Shown piece after piece: positions 1-9,388 of a stretch of 64,000 nucleotides of DNA. The stretch's first letter is position 1. Each line of letters starts with the position of its first letter. The notes beneath the pieces are model-generated. The model was not told the DNA's origin. It did not search any database and was given only the letters and a program-made list of their open reading frames with translations. Origin of the DNA: Aeromonas bestiarum (GTDB taxonomy: Bacteria > Pseudomonadota > Gammaproteobacteria > Enterobacterales > Aeromonadaceae); the NCBI RefSeq assembly GCF_000819745.1, contig NZ_CDDA01000015.1:361653-425652 (forward strand), in the 5' to 3' direction. The position numbers were made by a program, and so were the translations under genes.

Positions 1-1153
1 AGGCGGCGACGGCCCGGGCGTAGTCACCGGCTCTATACCAGGCATTCCCCTGCCAGACGGGGTCCTGGAAGCGGCGAGCCGCCGCCAGATAGTGCCCCTG
101 CTGGAATGCTTGCCAGGCCTGGCTCTCCTGTGCAGATAGCGCTGCGGCTGGGCTGGCCTGCGAGGGAGGCGGGGTGAGGAGACCCGCGCCTGCGACCAGC
201 AGAAGCAACCAGAGCGTGCCGACACGGGCCAGCAGGGCCAGCGGCAGCAGGGGCAGCAGCAACCAGGGGCCGAGATCCCGCGACTGATGGGCCGTCAGCG
301 TCTGGCTCATGGGCAGGGGCGCAAAGCGTGGCAGCCCGGCCTGCAGCCATTGCAACTGACCGCCAAGCTCGCTGGCAAGTTGCTGCATGGTCGCCACATC
401 GGGGGCGGGCAGCTCGCGGCCGAAGGGGGCGCCAACGCCTTGCACCTCGCTGGCGGCGGGCGGCAGCCTGCTGATTTTGCCGCCGTTGGCGAGCAATATG
501 TCGAGGCGGGGGGCTGCCCGTTCATGGCAAAACAGGCTGCCCTGACAGGGCCAGAGCGCTCGGATCCGGTCCGCTTGCCTCGCCGAGAGACCGTCGGTGA
601 CCAGCAGCAGGCGTGCCTGCTGGCCCGGGGGGATCTGGCCGAGCGCCAGCGCCACGGCGCGCTCGGGCGCACTCCCTTGTCTGGGCATGATGGCCGGGCG
701 CAGGTCGGGCAATAGCAGCGCCATGGCCTGGTGATCCCGGGTGGCGGGCATGGCGAGGTAGGCATCGCCGGCAAACAGTATGAGGGCGATGGGGCGTCCC
801 TCCTGGCTCGAGCGGGCCTCGGCCAGCATATCCTGCAGCAGCACCCGCACCCGGGTGGCCCTGTCCGGCAGCAGATCGGTGGCCAGCATGGAGCGGGAGA
901 GATCCAGCAACCAGATGTCGAGGGCTTGCGTCGGTATGGCCTGGCTCTGCTGGCGCAGGGCGGGGCCGCTGAGGGCCAGTATGACGGGCAGGCCCGCCAG
1001 CCAGAGCCAGGGCAGGGTACGGCGCCGGCCCGGCAGCAGGTAGGCCTGCATGGCGGGGGCGAGCAGCTGTGGCTGCCGGCGACGACGCCAGCCTTGCCAC
1101 AGCCAGGGCAGCAGGGCCAGCAGCCAGAGCGGGCGCAACAGGATCAGCTCCAT
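1..1153 (-). CDS. VWA-domain protein with C-terminal TPR-like region (BatB-like), partial
   Basis: The 5' part of a gene that continues beyond base 1; about 384 codons are visible. I translated it by hand from the ATG at 1153, which follows an AGGA motif; an in-frame ATG at 1162 has no room for an RBS. The N-terminus has hydrophobic segments (MELILLRPLWLLALLPWLW and a second around residues 45-60). A von Willebrand A fold follows, with a DLSRS metal-site motif near residue 75 and a VTDG strand. Another hydrophobic pair lies around residues 270-300, and then a helical alanine/tyrosine-rich stretch typical of TPR repeats at the window edge. It is the last visible member of the moxR-DUF58-DUF4381-VWA-VWA series. 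Such clusters are associated with aerotolerance or envelope chaperone-like roles, but no reaction is established. Confidence 0.85.
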   Translation of the reverse strand, partial: MELILLRPLWLLALLPWLWQGWRRRRQPQLLAPAMQAYLLPGRRRTLPWLWLAGLPVILALSGPALRQQSQAIPTQALDIWLLDLSRSMLATDLLPDRATRVRVLLQDMLAEARSSQEGRPIALILFAGDAYLAMPATRDHQAMALLLPDLRPAIMPRQGSAPERAVALALGQIPPGQQARLLLVTDGLSARQADRIRALWPCQGSLFCHERAAPRLDILLANGGKISRLPPAASEVQGVGAPFGRELPAPDVATMQQLASELGGQLQWLQAGLPRFAPLPMSQTLTAHQSRDLGPWLLLPLLPLALLARVGTLWLLLLVAGAGLLTPPPSQASPAAALSAQESQAWQAFQQGHYLAAARRFQDPVWQGNAWYRAGDYARAVAA

Positions 1154-1177
1154 GACGGCCATTCCTGGCAGGGGAGC

Positions 1178-2173
1178 TTAATCATGAGCCTGCCCCCGTG
1201 GCAGTCGCGAGCGCAGACGCAAGGAGCGGGGCCAGCGCAGCCGGGCGGGCCAGATCAACAGCAGCCAGGCCAGCGCCAGCGGCCAGGGGTAGAGATCCAC
1301 GTTTGGCCGATAGCGGGTGTGGGGTGTGGCGACGGGCTCCAGGGTATCCAGGGTCTGGTTGATGGCAGCGAGATCGCTTTGGGTGCGGGCGCGGAAATAG
1401 CGGCCATGGCCCACCTTGGCCAGTTGTTGCAGCAGGGCCTCGTCCAGCTCGGCGCTGGGATCGCTCTGCGCCGGAGCCATGGCCTCGGCGAAGGTATCGG
1501 GATCAGCCCCCACCCCCAGGGTATAGAGGGTCATGCCGCTGGCGGCGGCCCGTTTGGCCTCACTCAGAGGATCGGCGCTGCCCGCGGTGTTGCGACCATC
1601 TGTGACCAGCAGCAGGGCAGTGGGGCGGTTGGGGTCGGCATGCTGGCGGGCCAGCAGTATGGCTTCCCCCAGTGCCGTTGTGCGGCCCACCAGATCGAAG
1701 TCCAGCTCGCGGGCCAGGGTGAGCAGGGCCTGGGTCTCCTGGGTCAGGGGCGAGAGCAGGTAGGCGTGATCGGCGAAGACGATGAGGGCAATGCGATCGC
1801 CAGGGCGCGCCTGGATCAGCTGACTTATCTGCTGGCGCACCGCACTGAGCCTGTCCCGCTGCTCTCCCTCATCCAGCATGTCCTGGGTGCGCATGCTGTC
1901 GGAGAGATCAACCGCAAGGATCAGATCCCGGCTGCTTTGGTAGCTGACGAGGGGTGGCTCCTGCCATTGAGGGCGACACAGGGCCAGCACCAGGGCGCAC
2001 CAGCACAGGGCCATGCGCCAGAGTGGCTGGCCGGCGTGGGCACGCAACAGAGGAAAGCCGTCGTGCGCCAGCGCAGTGCCGCTGTGCGGGTCGGTTGAAC
2101 GCGGCGGCAGGCCGAAGCGCACCAGGAGTGGCAGTGCCAGTGCCAGCGCAAACCAGGGCCAGGCGAGGATCAT
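1178..2173 (-). CDS. VWA-domain membrane protein (BatA-like)
   Basis: A 331-residue protein. Hydrophobic segments at about residues 3-20 and 50-68 precede a von Willebrand A domain that starts with a complete MIDAS motif (DLSDS, near residue 90) and contains FADHAYLLSPL and LLLVTDGRNT. A C-terminal hydrophobic segment (WPLALAWLLLIWPARL) anchors the end, so the VWA domain probably sits in the periplasm between membrane spans. The start codon overlaps the stop of the upstream DUF4381 gene (ATGA) and has a GGAG RBS, indicating translational coupling. It probably works with the MoxR ATPase at 3605-4555, as MoxR/VWA pairs do in other systems; the client is unknown. Confidence 0.88.
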   Translation of the reverse strand: MILAWPWFALALALPLLVRFGLPPRSTDPHSGTALAHDGFPLLRAHAGQPLWRMALCWCALVLALCRPQWQEPPLVSYQSSRDLILAVDLSDSMRTQDMLDEGEQRDRLSAVRQQISQLIQARPGDRIALIVFADHAYLLSPLTQETQALLTLARELDFDLVGRTTALGEAILLARQHADPNRPTALLLVTDGRNTAGSADPLSEAKRAAASGMTLYTLGVGADPDTFAEAMAPAQSDPSAELDEALLQQLAKVGHGRYFRARTQSDLAAINQTLDTLEPVATPHTRYRPNVDLYPWPLALAWLLLIWPARLRWPRSLRLRSRLPRGQAHD

Positions 2174-2733
2174 GATGATCTCCCGGTTCTAGTGCTGGTG
2201 CGCAGGCGCACCAGACCCTGTTGCCAACGGATCCTCAGTGTGATCACCCTCTGTGGCAGGCAGCAGCAGGCTCGCCCCCAGCTGAGGTAGGCACGGCGCA
2301 GCGCCTCGCACTGGCGGGCATCCGGTATCCCCTGGCCGTAGAGCCAGTGTGGCCAGAGGGCCGCAAATTCACGAAACTGGCTGCTGCCCTGCCTGTCCAG
2401 GAACGCGAGCCAGGCCTCCCCTTGCAAGGTGCGCGCCTCGGGCCAGCGGCCAAGGGCGGCCTCGCGCAGCACTGCCTGCAATCTGGGCACCAGCTCGGGC
2501 GCCTCCCAGTCGATTTGTCGCTGCCAGCGGCGATAGCGCAGCAGGCTGAGCAGGGCTGCACCGATCAGCGCCCCCATCAGCAGCATGATCAGCAGCGCCC
2601 ACCAGCCCTGAAGGCGGGGATCCGCTGCCTGGGTCAACATGGGGCCAGGATGGATATCGCGCAGCTGCGCCGCCAGCGCAGACATGGGTGGCGCGCTTGA
2701 GACGGCGGCGAGCAGGCTCAGAACTGGCGACAT
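2170..2733 (-). CDS. DUF4381 single-span membrane protein
   Basis: About 187 residues from the ATG at 2733. Longer in-frame starts further into the DUF58 gene are possible, but 2733 leaves the usual short overlap (16 bp) with the end of DUF58. One clear transmembrane helix lies near residues 32-55 (WWALLIMLLMGALIGAALL), followed by a basic RYRRWQRQ stop-transfer stretch and a cytoplasmic helical domain with many Trp and Arg residues. The position between DUF58 and the VWA genes is typical for DUF4381 members of these clusters. No catalytic motif is visible; the role is probably as a membrane partner of the VWA proteins. Confidence 0.8.
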   Translation of the reverse strand: MSPVLSLLAAVSSAPPMSALAAQLRDIHPGPMLTQAADPRLQGWWALLIMLLMGALIGAALLSLLRYRRWQRQIDWEAPELVPRLQAVLREAALGRWPEARTLQGEAWLAFLDRQGSSQFREFAALWPHWLYGQGIPDARQCEALRRAYLSWGRACCCLPQRVITLRIRWQQGLVRLRTSTRTGRSS

Positions 2734-3614
2734 GCACCCTCCTGCCACTGACGCTGCAGCGGCTGGCCGTTGTCGAGCCGGTAGAGACGCTGCACCAGCG
2801 GCAGCAGTTGCTGATGACACTGCCTGGCCAGCCGCTCGGCCGCCCGCTGGTAGCGGTGGGCAAAGCCGGGCTGAGTGGCATCGAGCCAGCCGTGCTGTCT
2901 GCCCGCCTGCACCGCCAGTCGTCCCTGCGCGGGCAGGCTTGCCTCCAGCGGATCCCGGATCTGCCAGCAGTGGATGTCGTGGCGGTGACCGAGCAGTTGC
3001 AACTGCTGGCGGAGGGCCTCATCGCAGGGCTGGTGATCCGTGATGATCGTCAATCTGGCGCCGTGGGGCAGGGTGAGCCGTGCCAGGGTCTGCGCCAGCG
3101 AGTGCGGCAGGGGAGCGCGATCCAGCCCCTGGTCGTAGTGGTGGCAAAGGGTCTCCAGCAAGGGTACCAGGGAGCCGCGCTGGGGCTGGACATGGCACTC
3201 AACGCCGTGGCAGATCAGGGTGTTGGCCTGTTTCTCCCCCTGCCACAAGAGGGCCGCTGCCAGCTCGCAACCCAGGCGGGCCTTGAGTTGCAGCTGTGAG
3301 CCGAAGTACATGGCGGGGGAGAGATCGAGCAGCAGCCAGTGGGCCTGATCCTGCTCCTCGCTGTAGAGCCTGGTGTAGGGGCGACCGAGCCGGGCTGTGA
3401 CCCGCCAGTCGATGTGGCGCACCTCATCCCCCGCCTGATAGGCGCGCAGCTCGCGAAAGGTGAGCCCCGGCATGCGGCCAAGCCTGCCCTGCTGGGCCGG
3501 TTGGACACGCGCCCTCGGCCCCTGTCTCGCCCACAGCCGGATGGCCAGCAACTGGGCCAGGGTGAGGGCAATAGCGGGATGCGCGCGGGGATCCGGCTGG
3601 GGAGTCAAGGGCAC
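2718..3614 (-). CDS. DUF58 family protein
   Basis: A 298-residue soluble protein. The diagnostic DUF58 block is present near residues 50-90: FRELRAYQAGDEVRHIDWR followed by TARLGRPYTRLYSEEQD. After this comes a VWA-like fold (LLLDLSPAM, TIITDH). The start overlaps the 3' end of the moxR gene by 10 bp and the end overlaps the DUF4381 gene, so the series is one translationally coupled operon. DUF58 proteins regularly accompany MoxR ATPases; biochemical function is unknown. Confidence 0.88.
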   Translation of the reverse strand: MPLTPQPDPRAHPAIALTLAQLLAIRLWARQGPRARVQPAQQGRLGRMPGLTFRELRAYQAGDEVRHIDWRVTARLGRPYTRLYSEEQDQAHWLLLDLSPAMYFGSQLQLKARLGCELAAALLWQGEKQANTLICHGVECHVQPQRGSLVPLLETLCHHYDQGLDRAPLPHSLAQTLARLTLPHGARLTIITDHQPCDEALRQQLQLLGHRHDIHCWQIRDPLEASLPAQGRLAVQAGRQHGWLDATQPGFAHRYQRAAERLARQCHQQLLPLVQRLYRLDNGQPLQRQWQEGACRQF

Positions 3615-4555
3615 GGTATCGCGTCCAGCAGCTGGGCGATCAGGGTGTCGTTGTCCAGGTTGTCTGCCAGCGCCTGATAGCTGGGAATGAGGCGGTGGCG
3701 CAGTATGGCCGGGGCCAGCTGTTGTATGTCCTCCGGCAGCACGAAGTCCCGTCCGGCGAGCCAGGCCTGGGCGCGGGCGGCGCGGGCCAGGCCTATGCTG
3801 GCTCTGGGGCTGGCACCCACGGCGATGAGGGGTTCAAGCTCGGGGCACAGGCCGCTGCCCGGGCGGGTGGCGCACACCAGTTGCACCAGATAGTGTTCGA
3901 GCCGCCCCTGCATCTGCACGGCCTGTACCGCCGAGCGGGCCGCCAGCAGATCGGCCTGGCTCAGGGTGACCGGCGGTGGCGTCAGCTGCTCGCCCCGGGC
4001 GTTGAGCTGCAAGATGGCCAGCTCCATGGCGGGGCTGGGGTAATCCACCAGCAGCTTGAGCAGGAAACGGTCGAGTTGGGCCTCCGGCAGCGGGTAGGTC
4101 CCCTCCTGTTCTATCGGATTTTGCGTGGCCGCCACCATAAACAGCGGTGGCAGGCGCCAGCTCTTCTTGCCCACCGTGATCTGGTGCTCGGCCATGGCCT
4201 CCAGCAGCGCGGATTGCACCTTGGCGGGGGCCCGGTTGATCTCGTCCGCCAGCACCAGGTGGTTGAACAATGGACCTGGCTGGAACACGAAGCTGGCGTC
4301 TTGCGGGTGAAACACCTCGCTGCCGGTGAGATCGGCAGGCAAGAGGTCGGGGGTAAACTGGATGCGGGCGAAACGCCCCTCCACGGCACCGGCCAGCGCT
4401 TTGACTGCGCGGGTCTTGGCAAGACCGGGGGCCCCTTCGATTAACACATGTCCTTCACATAGCAGGGCGATCAGCAGCCCTTCTATCAGTGCTCCCTGTC
4501 CCAGAATTTGACTGCCAAGATAGTCCCCAAGCGCTCTGAACTCGGCCGCTGCCAT
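3605..4555 (-). CDS. MoxR family AAA+ ATPase
   Basis: 316 residues, full length for MoxR. The Walker A variant is GAPGLAKT near residues 42-49. Walker B is LADEINRAP near residue 106. Sensor I is VAATQNP, and the arginine-rich lid follows in the C-terminal half. MoxR ATPases are thought to act as chaperones that load or remodel VWA-domain partners, which here are encoded next in the same operon. It is the first gene of the minus-strand operon and is divergent from fadI, with 194 bp between the starts. The RBS in front of the ATG is weak. Confidence 0.92.
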   Translation of the reverse strand: MAAAEFRALGDYLGSQILGQGALIEGLLIALLCEGHVLIEGAPGLAKTRAVKALAGAVEGRFARIQFTPDLLPADLTGSEVFHPQDASFVFQPGPLFNHLVLADEINRAPAKVQSALLEAMAEHQITVGKKSWRLPPLFMVAATQNPIEQEGTYPLPEAQLDRFLLKLLVDYPSPAMELAILQLNARGEQLTPPPVTLSQADLLAARSAVQAVQMQGRLEHYLVQLVCATRPGSGLCPELEPLIAVGASPRASIGLARAARAQAWLAGRDFVLPEDIQQLAPAILRHRLIPSYQALADNLDNDTLIAQLLDAIPCP

Positions 4556-4698
4556 GTGATGAACCCGTTGTTTTTATGGAGGTTGATCTTTTTATACTCC
4601 AGTTGGCCCCCGAGGGCGAGGGAGGGGGCAAAGATGGGGGCAATTTAGTTTCAATCAGCCGTATGAAATTTGTGAGTGGATTGTTAAGATGTGGCCCA

Positions 4699-4715
4699 AC
4701 GAGGTCAGACCTCTT
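4699..4715 (+). promoter_or_regulatory. probable FadR operator upstream of fadI
   Basis: ACGAGGTCAGACCTCTT contains the perfect dyad GAGGTC-A-GACCTC centred on 4707. The core GGTCAGACC matches the GGTCNGACC core of enterobacterial and Vibrio FadR sites. It lies 35-50 bp before the fadI ATG, just downstream of a possible -10 (TAAGAT, 4685-4690), where binding would block transcription. FadR repression relieved by long-chain acyl-CoA is the known control of fadIJ in E. coli; binding here is inferred. Confidence 0.72.
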
Positions 4716-4749
4716 CCTTTTAATCTTCTCGTTTAACCAAGGAGCCAGG

Positions 4750-6060
4750 ATGAAACAGCCATTGAAACTGACGACTCGCCAGGGCGAACGGATTGCCGTC
4801 GTGGCGGGTCTGCGTACCCCTTTTGCCAAGCAGGCCACCGCCTTTCACGGCGTGCCCGCAGTGGATCTCGGCAAGCTGGTGGTGAGTGAACTGCTCGCCC
4901 GTACCGATCTCGATCCCGCACTCATCGACCAGCTGGTGTTCGGCCAGGTGGTACAGATGCCGGAAGCGCCCAACATAGCCCGTGAAATCGTGCTCGGCAC
5001 CGGCATGAGCGTCACCACGGATGCCTATAGCGTGTCGCGCGCCTGCGCCACCAGTTTCCAGGCGGTGGCCAACGTCACCGAATCCATCATGGCCGGCACG
5101 GTCGACATCGCCATCGCCGGCGGGGCCGATTCCTCCTCAGTGCTGCCCATCGGCGTCAGCAAGACGCTGGCCCGCGCCCTGGTGGATCTCAACAAGGCTC
5201 GCAACCTGCAGCAGCGCTTCAATATTCTGCGGGCATTGAGGATCAAGGATCTGATGCCGGTGCCGCCCGCCGTGGCCGAGTATTCCACCGGTCTCTCCAT
5301 GGGGCAGACCGCCGAGCAGATGGCCAAGAGCCACCAGATCAGCCGCGAGGCGCAAGATGCGCTGGCCCACCGCTCCCACAGCCTGGCGGCGCAAGCCTGG
5401 GCCGATGGCAAGCTGAGCGGCGAGGTGTTCACCGCCCACGTGCCCCCCTACAAGTCGCCGCTGGAGCGGGACAACAACATCCGCGAAGCGTCCGATCTGG
5501 CGAGCTACGCCAAGCTCAAACCCGTGTTTGACCGGGTGCATGGCACTGTCACCGCCGCCAACGCCACCCCGCTCACCGACGGCGCCGCCGCCGTGCTGCT
5601 GATGCGCGAAGGGCGGGCCAAAGAGCTCGGCCTCGAGCCGCTTGGCTACATCCGCAGCTTCGCCTTCTCTGCCATCGATGTGTGGCAGGACATGCTGATG
5701 GGCCCCTCCTATGCCACGCCGCTGGCGCTGGACCGCGCCGGCATCACGCTCAGCGATCTCACCCTGATCGACATGCACGAGGCCTTTGCCGCCCAGACCC
5801 TGGCCAACCTCAAGATGTTTTCAAGCCTGGAGTTTGCCCGCAGCAAATTGGGCCGGGATCAAGCCATCGGCGAGGTGGACATGGACAAGTTCAACGTGCT
5901 CGGTGGCTCCCTGGCCTATGGCCATCCCTTTGCCGCAACCGGTGCGCGCATGATCACCCAGACGCTGCACGAACTGCGTCGTCGGGGTGGGGGATTGGGA
6001 CTTAACACCGCCTGTGCGGCGGGTGGGCTCGGTGTGGCCATGGTGTTGGAGGTAGAGTGA
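4750..6060 (+). CDS. fadI: 3-ketoacyl-CoA thiolase FadI
   Basis: 436 residues, equal to E. coli FadI. It cleaves 3-ketoacyl-CoA with CoA, giving acetyl-CoA and a shortened acyl-CoA, as the beta-subunit of the FadIJ beta-oxidation complex. Nucleophile Cys99 lies in SRACATSF. The C-terminal motif [12 protein letters not shown] carries the catalytic His, and the second catalytic Cys is about residue 422 in NTACAAGG. The ATG at 4750 is chosen because AAGGAG stands 5 bp before it and the product then matches family length; the open frame extends further upstream without an RBS. The stop codon overlaps the fadJ start. Confidence 0.96.
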   Translation: MKQPLKLTTRQGERIAVVAGLRTPFAKQATAFHGVPAVDLGKLVVSELLARTDLDPALIDQLVFGQVVQMPEAPNIAREIVLGTGMSVTTDAYSVSRACATSFQAVANVTESIMAGTVDIAIAGGADSSSVLPIGVSKTLARALVDLNKARNLQQRFNILRALRIKDLMPVPPAVAEYSTGLSMGQTAEQMAKSHQISREAQDALAHRSHSLAAQAWADGKLSGEVFTAHVPPYKSPLERDNNIREASDLASYAKLKPVFDRVHGTVTAANATPLTDGAAAVLLMREGRAKELGLEPLGYIRSFAFSAIDVWQDMLMGPSYATPLALDRAGITLSDLTLIDMHEAFAAQTLANLKMFSSLEFARSKLGRDQAIGEVDMDKFNVLGGSLAYGHPFAATGARMITQTLHELRRRGGGLGLNTACAAGGLGVAMVLEVE

Positions 6061-8183
6061 TGAGCGAGAAGACTTTTTCCCTGGCGGTGCGCCAGGATGG
6101 CATCGGTATCCTCACCATGGATGTGCCGGGCGAGAGCATGAATACCCTGAAGGCCGCCTTCGTGGACGAGATCCGCACCGTGCTGGCCGAGGTGAAGGCC
6201 AACAAGGAGCTGATCGGTCTGGTGGTGGCCTCCGGCAAAAAGGACTCCTTCATCGCAGGCGCCGACATCAGCATGCTGGCGGCCTGCACCAGTGCCCAGG
6301 ATGCCCAGACGCTGTCGCGGGAAGGGCAGGTGATTTTTGCCGAGATCGAGTCGTTGGCCATCCCGGTGATCGCCGCCATTCACGGCCCCTGCCTCGGCGG
6401 CGGGCTGGAGCTGGCGCTGGCCTGTCATGGCCGGGTGGTGACAGATCAGGGTAAAACCGTGCTGGGGCTGCCGGAAGTACAACTGGGTTTGCTGCCGGGC
6501 TCCGGCGGGACCCAGCGGCTGCCGCGTCTCATCGGGGTGGCCAAGGCGCTGGATCTGATGCTGACCGGCAAGCAGGTGCGGGCCAAACAGGCCAAAAAAC
6601 TGGGACTGGTGGACGATGTGGTGCCGCCCTCTATCCTGCTTGATGCTGCCATCAAGCTGGCCAAGAAGGGCAAACCCCGTCACGAGCTGAAGCGGGATCT
6701 GCAGGGCAAGCTGCTGGAGACCAATGCGCTGGGTCGCAAGGTGCTGTTCGATCAGGCCCGCAAGGGGGTCAAAGCCAAGACCCGCGGCAACTACCCGGCG
6801 CCGGAGCGGATCCTCGAGGTGGTACGCATCGGGGTGGAAGAGGGGATGCAGGCCGGCCTCGCCGCCGAATCCCGCCACTTTGGCGAGCTGGTGATGACGG
6901 CGGAATCCGCCGCCCTGCGCTCCATTTTCTTCGCCACCACAGAGATGAAGAAGGAGGTCACCTATCAGGGAGCCGAACCGCGCAAGGTTACCCACGCTGC
7001 CGTGCTGGGCGGGGGCCTAATGGGGGGCGGTATCGCCTTCGTCACCGCCACCAAGGCGGGTGTACCGGTGCGGATCAAGGACGTGGCGAGCGCGGGTATT
7101 GGCAATGCCATGCGCTACAGCTACGAGATCCTGGCCAAGAAGCTCAAGCGTCGCCACATTCTGCGCAGCGAGTTGGAGAAACAGATGAGCCTGCTGTCAG
7201 GCACGCTGGACTACTCGGGTTTCCACCGGGTGGACATGGTGGTGGAGGCGGTGTTTGAAGATCTCGCCCTCAAGCATCAGATGGTGAAGGAGGTGGAGCG
7301 CGAGTGCGGCTCGCCAGCCGTCTTTGCCTCCAACACCTCCTCCCTGCCCATCCACCAGATAGCGGCCGGGGCGGCGCACCCGGAGCGGATCGTGGGGCTG
7401 CACTACTTCAGCCCGGTGGACAAGATGCCGCTGGCCGAGATCATTCCCCACGCCGGCACCAGTGCCGAGACGGTGGCCACCACGCTGGCGTTTGCCCGTG
7501 CCCAGGGCAAGACCCCGATCGTGGTGAAAGACGAGGCCGGTTTCTACGTCAACCGCATCCTGGCGCCCTACATGAACGAGGCGGCACGGCTGGTGCTGGA
7601 AGGGGAGCCGGTGGAGGTGCTGGACGGCGCTCTGCTCGATTTCGGCTTCCCGGTCGGTCCCATCACCCTGCTCGACGAGGTGGGGATAGACGTGGGCGCC
7701 AAGATCTCGCCCATCCTGGAGAAAGAGCTGGGGGGCGAGCGCTTCCAGGCGCCGGCGGCGTTTGACAAGCTGCTGCAAAACGATCGCAAGGGGCGCAAGA
7801 ACGGCAAGGGTTTCTACCTCTATGGCAAGGCGGCCAAAGGCAAGAAGAAGGTGGACGAGAGCGTCTACGCCGTGCTGGGCGTGAAGCCTGTGCCCAAGCA
7901 ATCCCGGATGGAGATTGCCGAACGCTGCGTGCTGATGATGCTCAACGAAGCGGCCATGGCGCTGGACAGCGGCGTGGTGGCCTCGGCTCGTGACGGCGAC
8001 ATAGGCGCCATCTTCGGCATCGGCTTCCCGCCCTTCCTCGGCGGCCCCTTCCGCTACATGGACAGCCTCGGCATAGAACATCTGGTGGGGCGCCTCGAGC
8101 ACTACCAGAAACGCTACGGCGACCGCTTTGCACCCTGCGAGCGCCTCAAGGCGATGGCGGCGGAGCAGCTGAGCTTCTACTAA
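6060..8183 (+). CDS. fadJ: fatty acid oxidation complex alpha subunit FadJ
   Basis: 707 residues (E. coli FadJ 714). The N-terminal enoyl-CoA hydratase/isomerase domain has IAGADISML and [16 protein letters not shown]. The 3-hydroxyacyl-CoA dehydrogenase half begins near residue 312 with the NAD-binding loop LGGGLMGGG, followed by [11 protein letters not shown] and the catalytic HYFSPV region. Two HCDH C-terminal domains close the protein. Hydratase and dehydrogenase activities feed FadI; FadIJ is the complex that works anaerobically and on shorter chains in E. coli. The ATG overlaps the fadI stop (TGATG), so translation is coupled. A GTG one codon upstream is possible but less likely. Confidence 0.96.
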   Translation: MSEKTFSLAVRQDGIGILTMDVPGESMNTLKAAFVDEIRTVLAEVKANKELIGLVVASGKKDSFIAGADISMLAACTSAQDAQTLSREGQVIFAEIESLAIPVIAAIHGPCLGGGLELALACHGRVVTDQGKTVLGLPEVQLGLLPGSGGTQRLPRLIGVAKALDLMLTGKQVRAKQAKKLGLVDDVVPPSILLDAAIKLAKKGKPRHELKRDLQGKLLETNALGRKVLFDQARKGVKAKTRGNYPAPERILEVVRIGVEEGMQAGLAAESRHFGELVMTAESAALRSIFFATTEMKKEVTYQGAEPRKVTHAAVLGGGLMGGGIAFVTATKAGVPVRIKDVASAGIGNAMRYSYEILAKKLKRRHILRSELEKQMSLLSGTLDYSGFHRVDMVVEAVFEDLALKHQMVKEVERECGSPAVFASNTSSLPIHQIAAGAAHPERIVGLHYFSPVDKMPLAEIIPHAGTSAETVATTLAFARAQGKTPIVVKDEAGFYVNRILAPYMNEAARLVLEGEPVEVLDGALLDFGFPVGPITLLDEVGIDVGAKISPILEKELGGERFQAPAAFDKLLQNDRKGRKNGKGFYLYGKAAKGKKKVDESVYAVLGVKPVPKQSRMEIAERCVLMMLNEAAMALDSGVVASARDGDIGAIFGIGFPPFLGGPFRYMDSLGIEHLVGRLEHYQKRYGDRFAPCERLKAMAAEQLSFY

Positions 8184-8484
8184 GCAGCGCACCTTGCCGG
8201 TGACGGCAGGGCTGATGTCAAGGAGGCGACCCCAGGGTCGCCTCCTTCGTTTTACGCGATCCATGCCGTGGGCGGCAGGCACAGTCGGCTGACAACTGGC
8301 TGAATTGCGTCCATATTTGTCCTGGCCAAGGGCCAAATTGTTGATCCAGCGCAAAGTCGCCCCCTATTTATTACTTTGGTGGCATAGGACTCAGGCGCTG
8401 GTTGGGGTCAAATAGCATCATCAGGAACGGGGGGATAACCCCGTCACGAAAGGGACACCCATTTCACTGGATGAAGGACACATA
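8184..8484. other. intergenic region fadJ to TIGR02808 gene, with promoter and structured leader
   Basis: Holds the fadJ terminator, a possible sigma-70 promoter (TTGATC 8341-8346, 18-bp spacer, TATTTA 8365-8370), and then about 110 nt of leader. The leader contains ACGGGG-GGATA-ACCCCGT at about 8427-8445 and a second GGG/CCC pairing before the start codon. I do not recognise a known riboswitch in it. Confidence 0.5.
8220..8253 (+). terminator. rho-independent terminator after fadJ
   Basis: AAGGAGGCGACC pairs perfectly with GGTCGCCTCCTT around a CCAG loop, followed by CG and TTTT. It lies 37 bp after the fadJ stop. Confidence 0.85.
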
Positions 8485-8625
8485 ATGAGTCTGCTTGAAC
8501 AAACCATCTGGACTGTATTGGGATACGGGGCCATGCCCTTTATCTTCCTGAGCGGGTTTGTGGCGGTGGCAGTGACCTGCTGCTTGCTGCTCAATGCCTT
8601 CGGGGTCAAGTCCGCCGAGAAGTGA
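8485..8625 (+). CDS. 46-residue membrane protein, TIGR02808-like
   Basis: MSLLEQTIWTVLGYGAMPFI opens a 46-residue protein with one long hydrophobic helix (about residues 16-38: MPFIFLSGFVAVAVTCCLLL) and a polar KSAEK tail. The pattern matches the short TIGR02808 family of Vibrio, Shewanella and Aeromonas (L-E-x-x-I-W-x-V-L-G-Y-x-A-M-P-x-I-F-L). The AAGGACA RBS is 5 bp before the ATG, and the gene is bracketed by a likely promoter and a strong terminator, so it is monocistronic. Function is unknown. It is too short for most gene callers. Confidence 0.8.
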   Translation: MSLLEQTIWTVLGYGAMPFIFLSGFVAVAVTCCLLLNAFGVKSAEK

Positions 8626-8649
8626 TCCGCTTCTTTCGTTCATACCGCC

Positions 8650-8682
8650 AAATGCCAGTCTTCGGACTGGCATTTGTTTTTT
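8650..8682 (+). terminator. rho-independent terminator after the small membrane protein
   Basis: AAATGCCAGTC and GACTGGCATTT pair perfectly around a TTCG tetraloop, followed by GTTTTTT. Textbook form. Confidence 0.93.
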
Positions 8683-8818
8683 GAGCCTTTTTCGGCACTT
8701 ATCCGCGCCGCTCAGGGTAAATGTTTGGCCAAGGTGGTCGAACCGATAGCCGATTTTGATTACACTGGCGCGCAGTTTTTCCACTCCGGATTGACCACTC
8801 AAGGTATTCAAGGTTTCT

Positions 8819-9376
8819 ATGGCTCTCAAGGCAACCGTATTCAAGGCTCAACTCAGCCTGTCCGACATGGACCGCCACCAATATCAGGACGTCTCACTGA
8901 CCCTGGCTCGTCACCCTTCCGAGACCGATGAGCGCATGATGATCCGGCTGGCGGCCTTCGCTTGGCACGCCGCCGAGCGGCTGGAGTTCACCAAGGGGCT
9001 CTCCGCCGACGATGAGCCCGAGCTGTGGCGCAAGAACTATTCCGATGAAATCGAGCTCTGGATCGAGCTGGGCCAGCCCGACGAGCGTCGTCTGAAGAAG
9101 GCGTGCAACCGCTCCCGTCATGTGGTGCTCTACCTCTACGGCGGCCGTGGCACCAACGTCTGGTGGAAGCAGAATCAGGGCAAGCTCAGCCAGCACGACA
9201 ACCTCACCGTGATCGAGCTCTCCGACAGCCAGACCCTGCCGCTGACCGCCATGGTGGCGCGCACCATGCACCTCACCTGCACCATCTCCGACGGTCAGCT
9301 CTGGGTCAGCAACGGCACGCTGGAAGTGACGCTGGATCCCGTCTTGCTGATGGGGCCACCCGCCCGCGAACTGTAA
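8819..9376 (+). CDS. yaeQ: YaeQ family protein
   Basis: 185 residues (E. coli YaeQ 181), similar along its whole length. The start MALKATVFKAQLSLSDMDR and the block YSDEIELWIELGQPDERR are characteristic. YaeQ has a PD-(D/E)XK nuclease-like fold; the visible Asp/Glu cluster around residues 75-90 fits, but no activity is firmly assigned. It was once linked to suppression of RfaH loss in E. coli. The gene ends 12 bp before the AEC permease start, so the two may be cotranscribed. Confidence 0.9.
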   Translation: MALKATVFKAQLSLSDMDRHQYQDVSLTLARHPSETDERMMIRLAAFAWHAAERLEFTKGLSADDEPELWRKNYSDEIELWIELGQPDERRLKKACNRSRHVVLYLYGGRGTNVWWKQNQGKLSQHDNLTVIELSDSQTLPLTAMVARTMHLTCTISDGQLWVSNGTLEVTLDPVLLMGPPAREL

Positions 9377-9388
9377 AGAGGCTCGCCC

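Noticed and set aside
522..1100. 192-codon open frame on the minus strand inside the VWA/TPR gene
   Set aside because: It is out of frame with the VWA domain, low in complexity (Ala/Pro/Gly/Arg) and lacks an RBS. The true frame starts at 1153 and runs off the window.
731..2098. 455-codon plus-strand open frame across the VWA genes
   Set aside because: Composition (Gln/Gly/Ala-rich, no domain) is that of an antisense shadow in high-GC DNA; both VWA proteins on the other strand have clear motifs.
8420..8470. c-di-GMP (GEMM) or guanidine riboswitch before the 46-residue gene
   Set aside because: The GGGGATAACCCC and CACGAAAGGG segments recall such motifs but the conserved GEMM core and the mini-ykkC ACGR loops are not present in the required arrangement.
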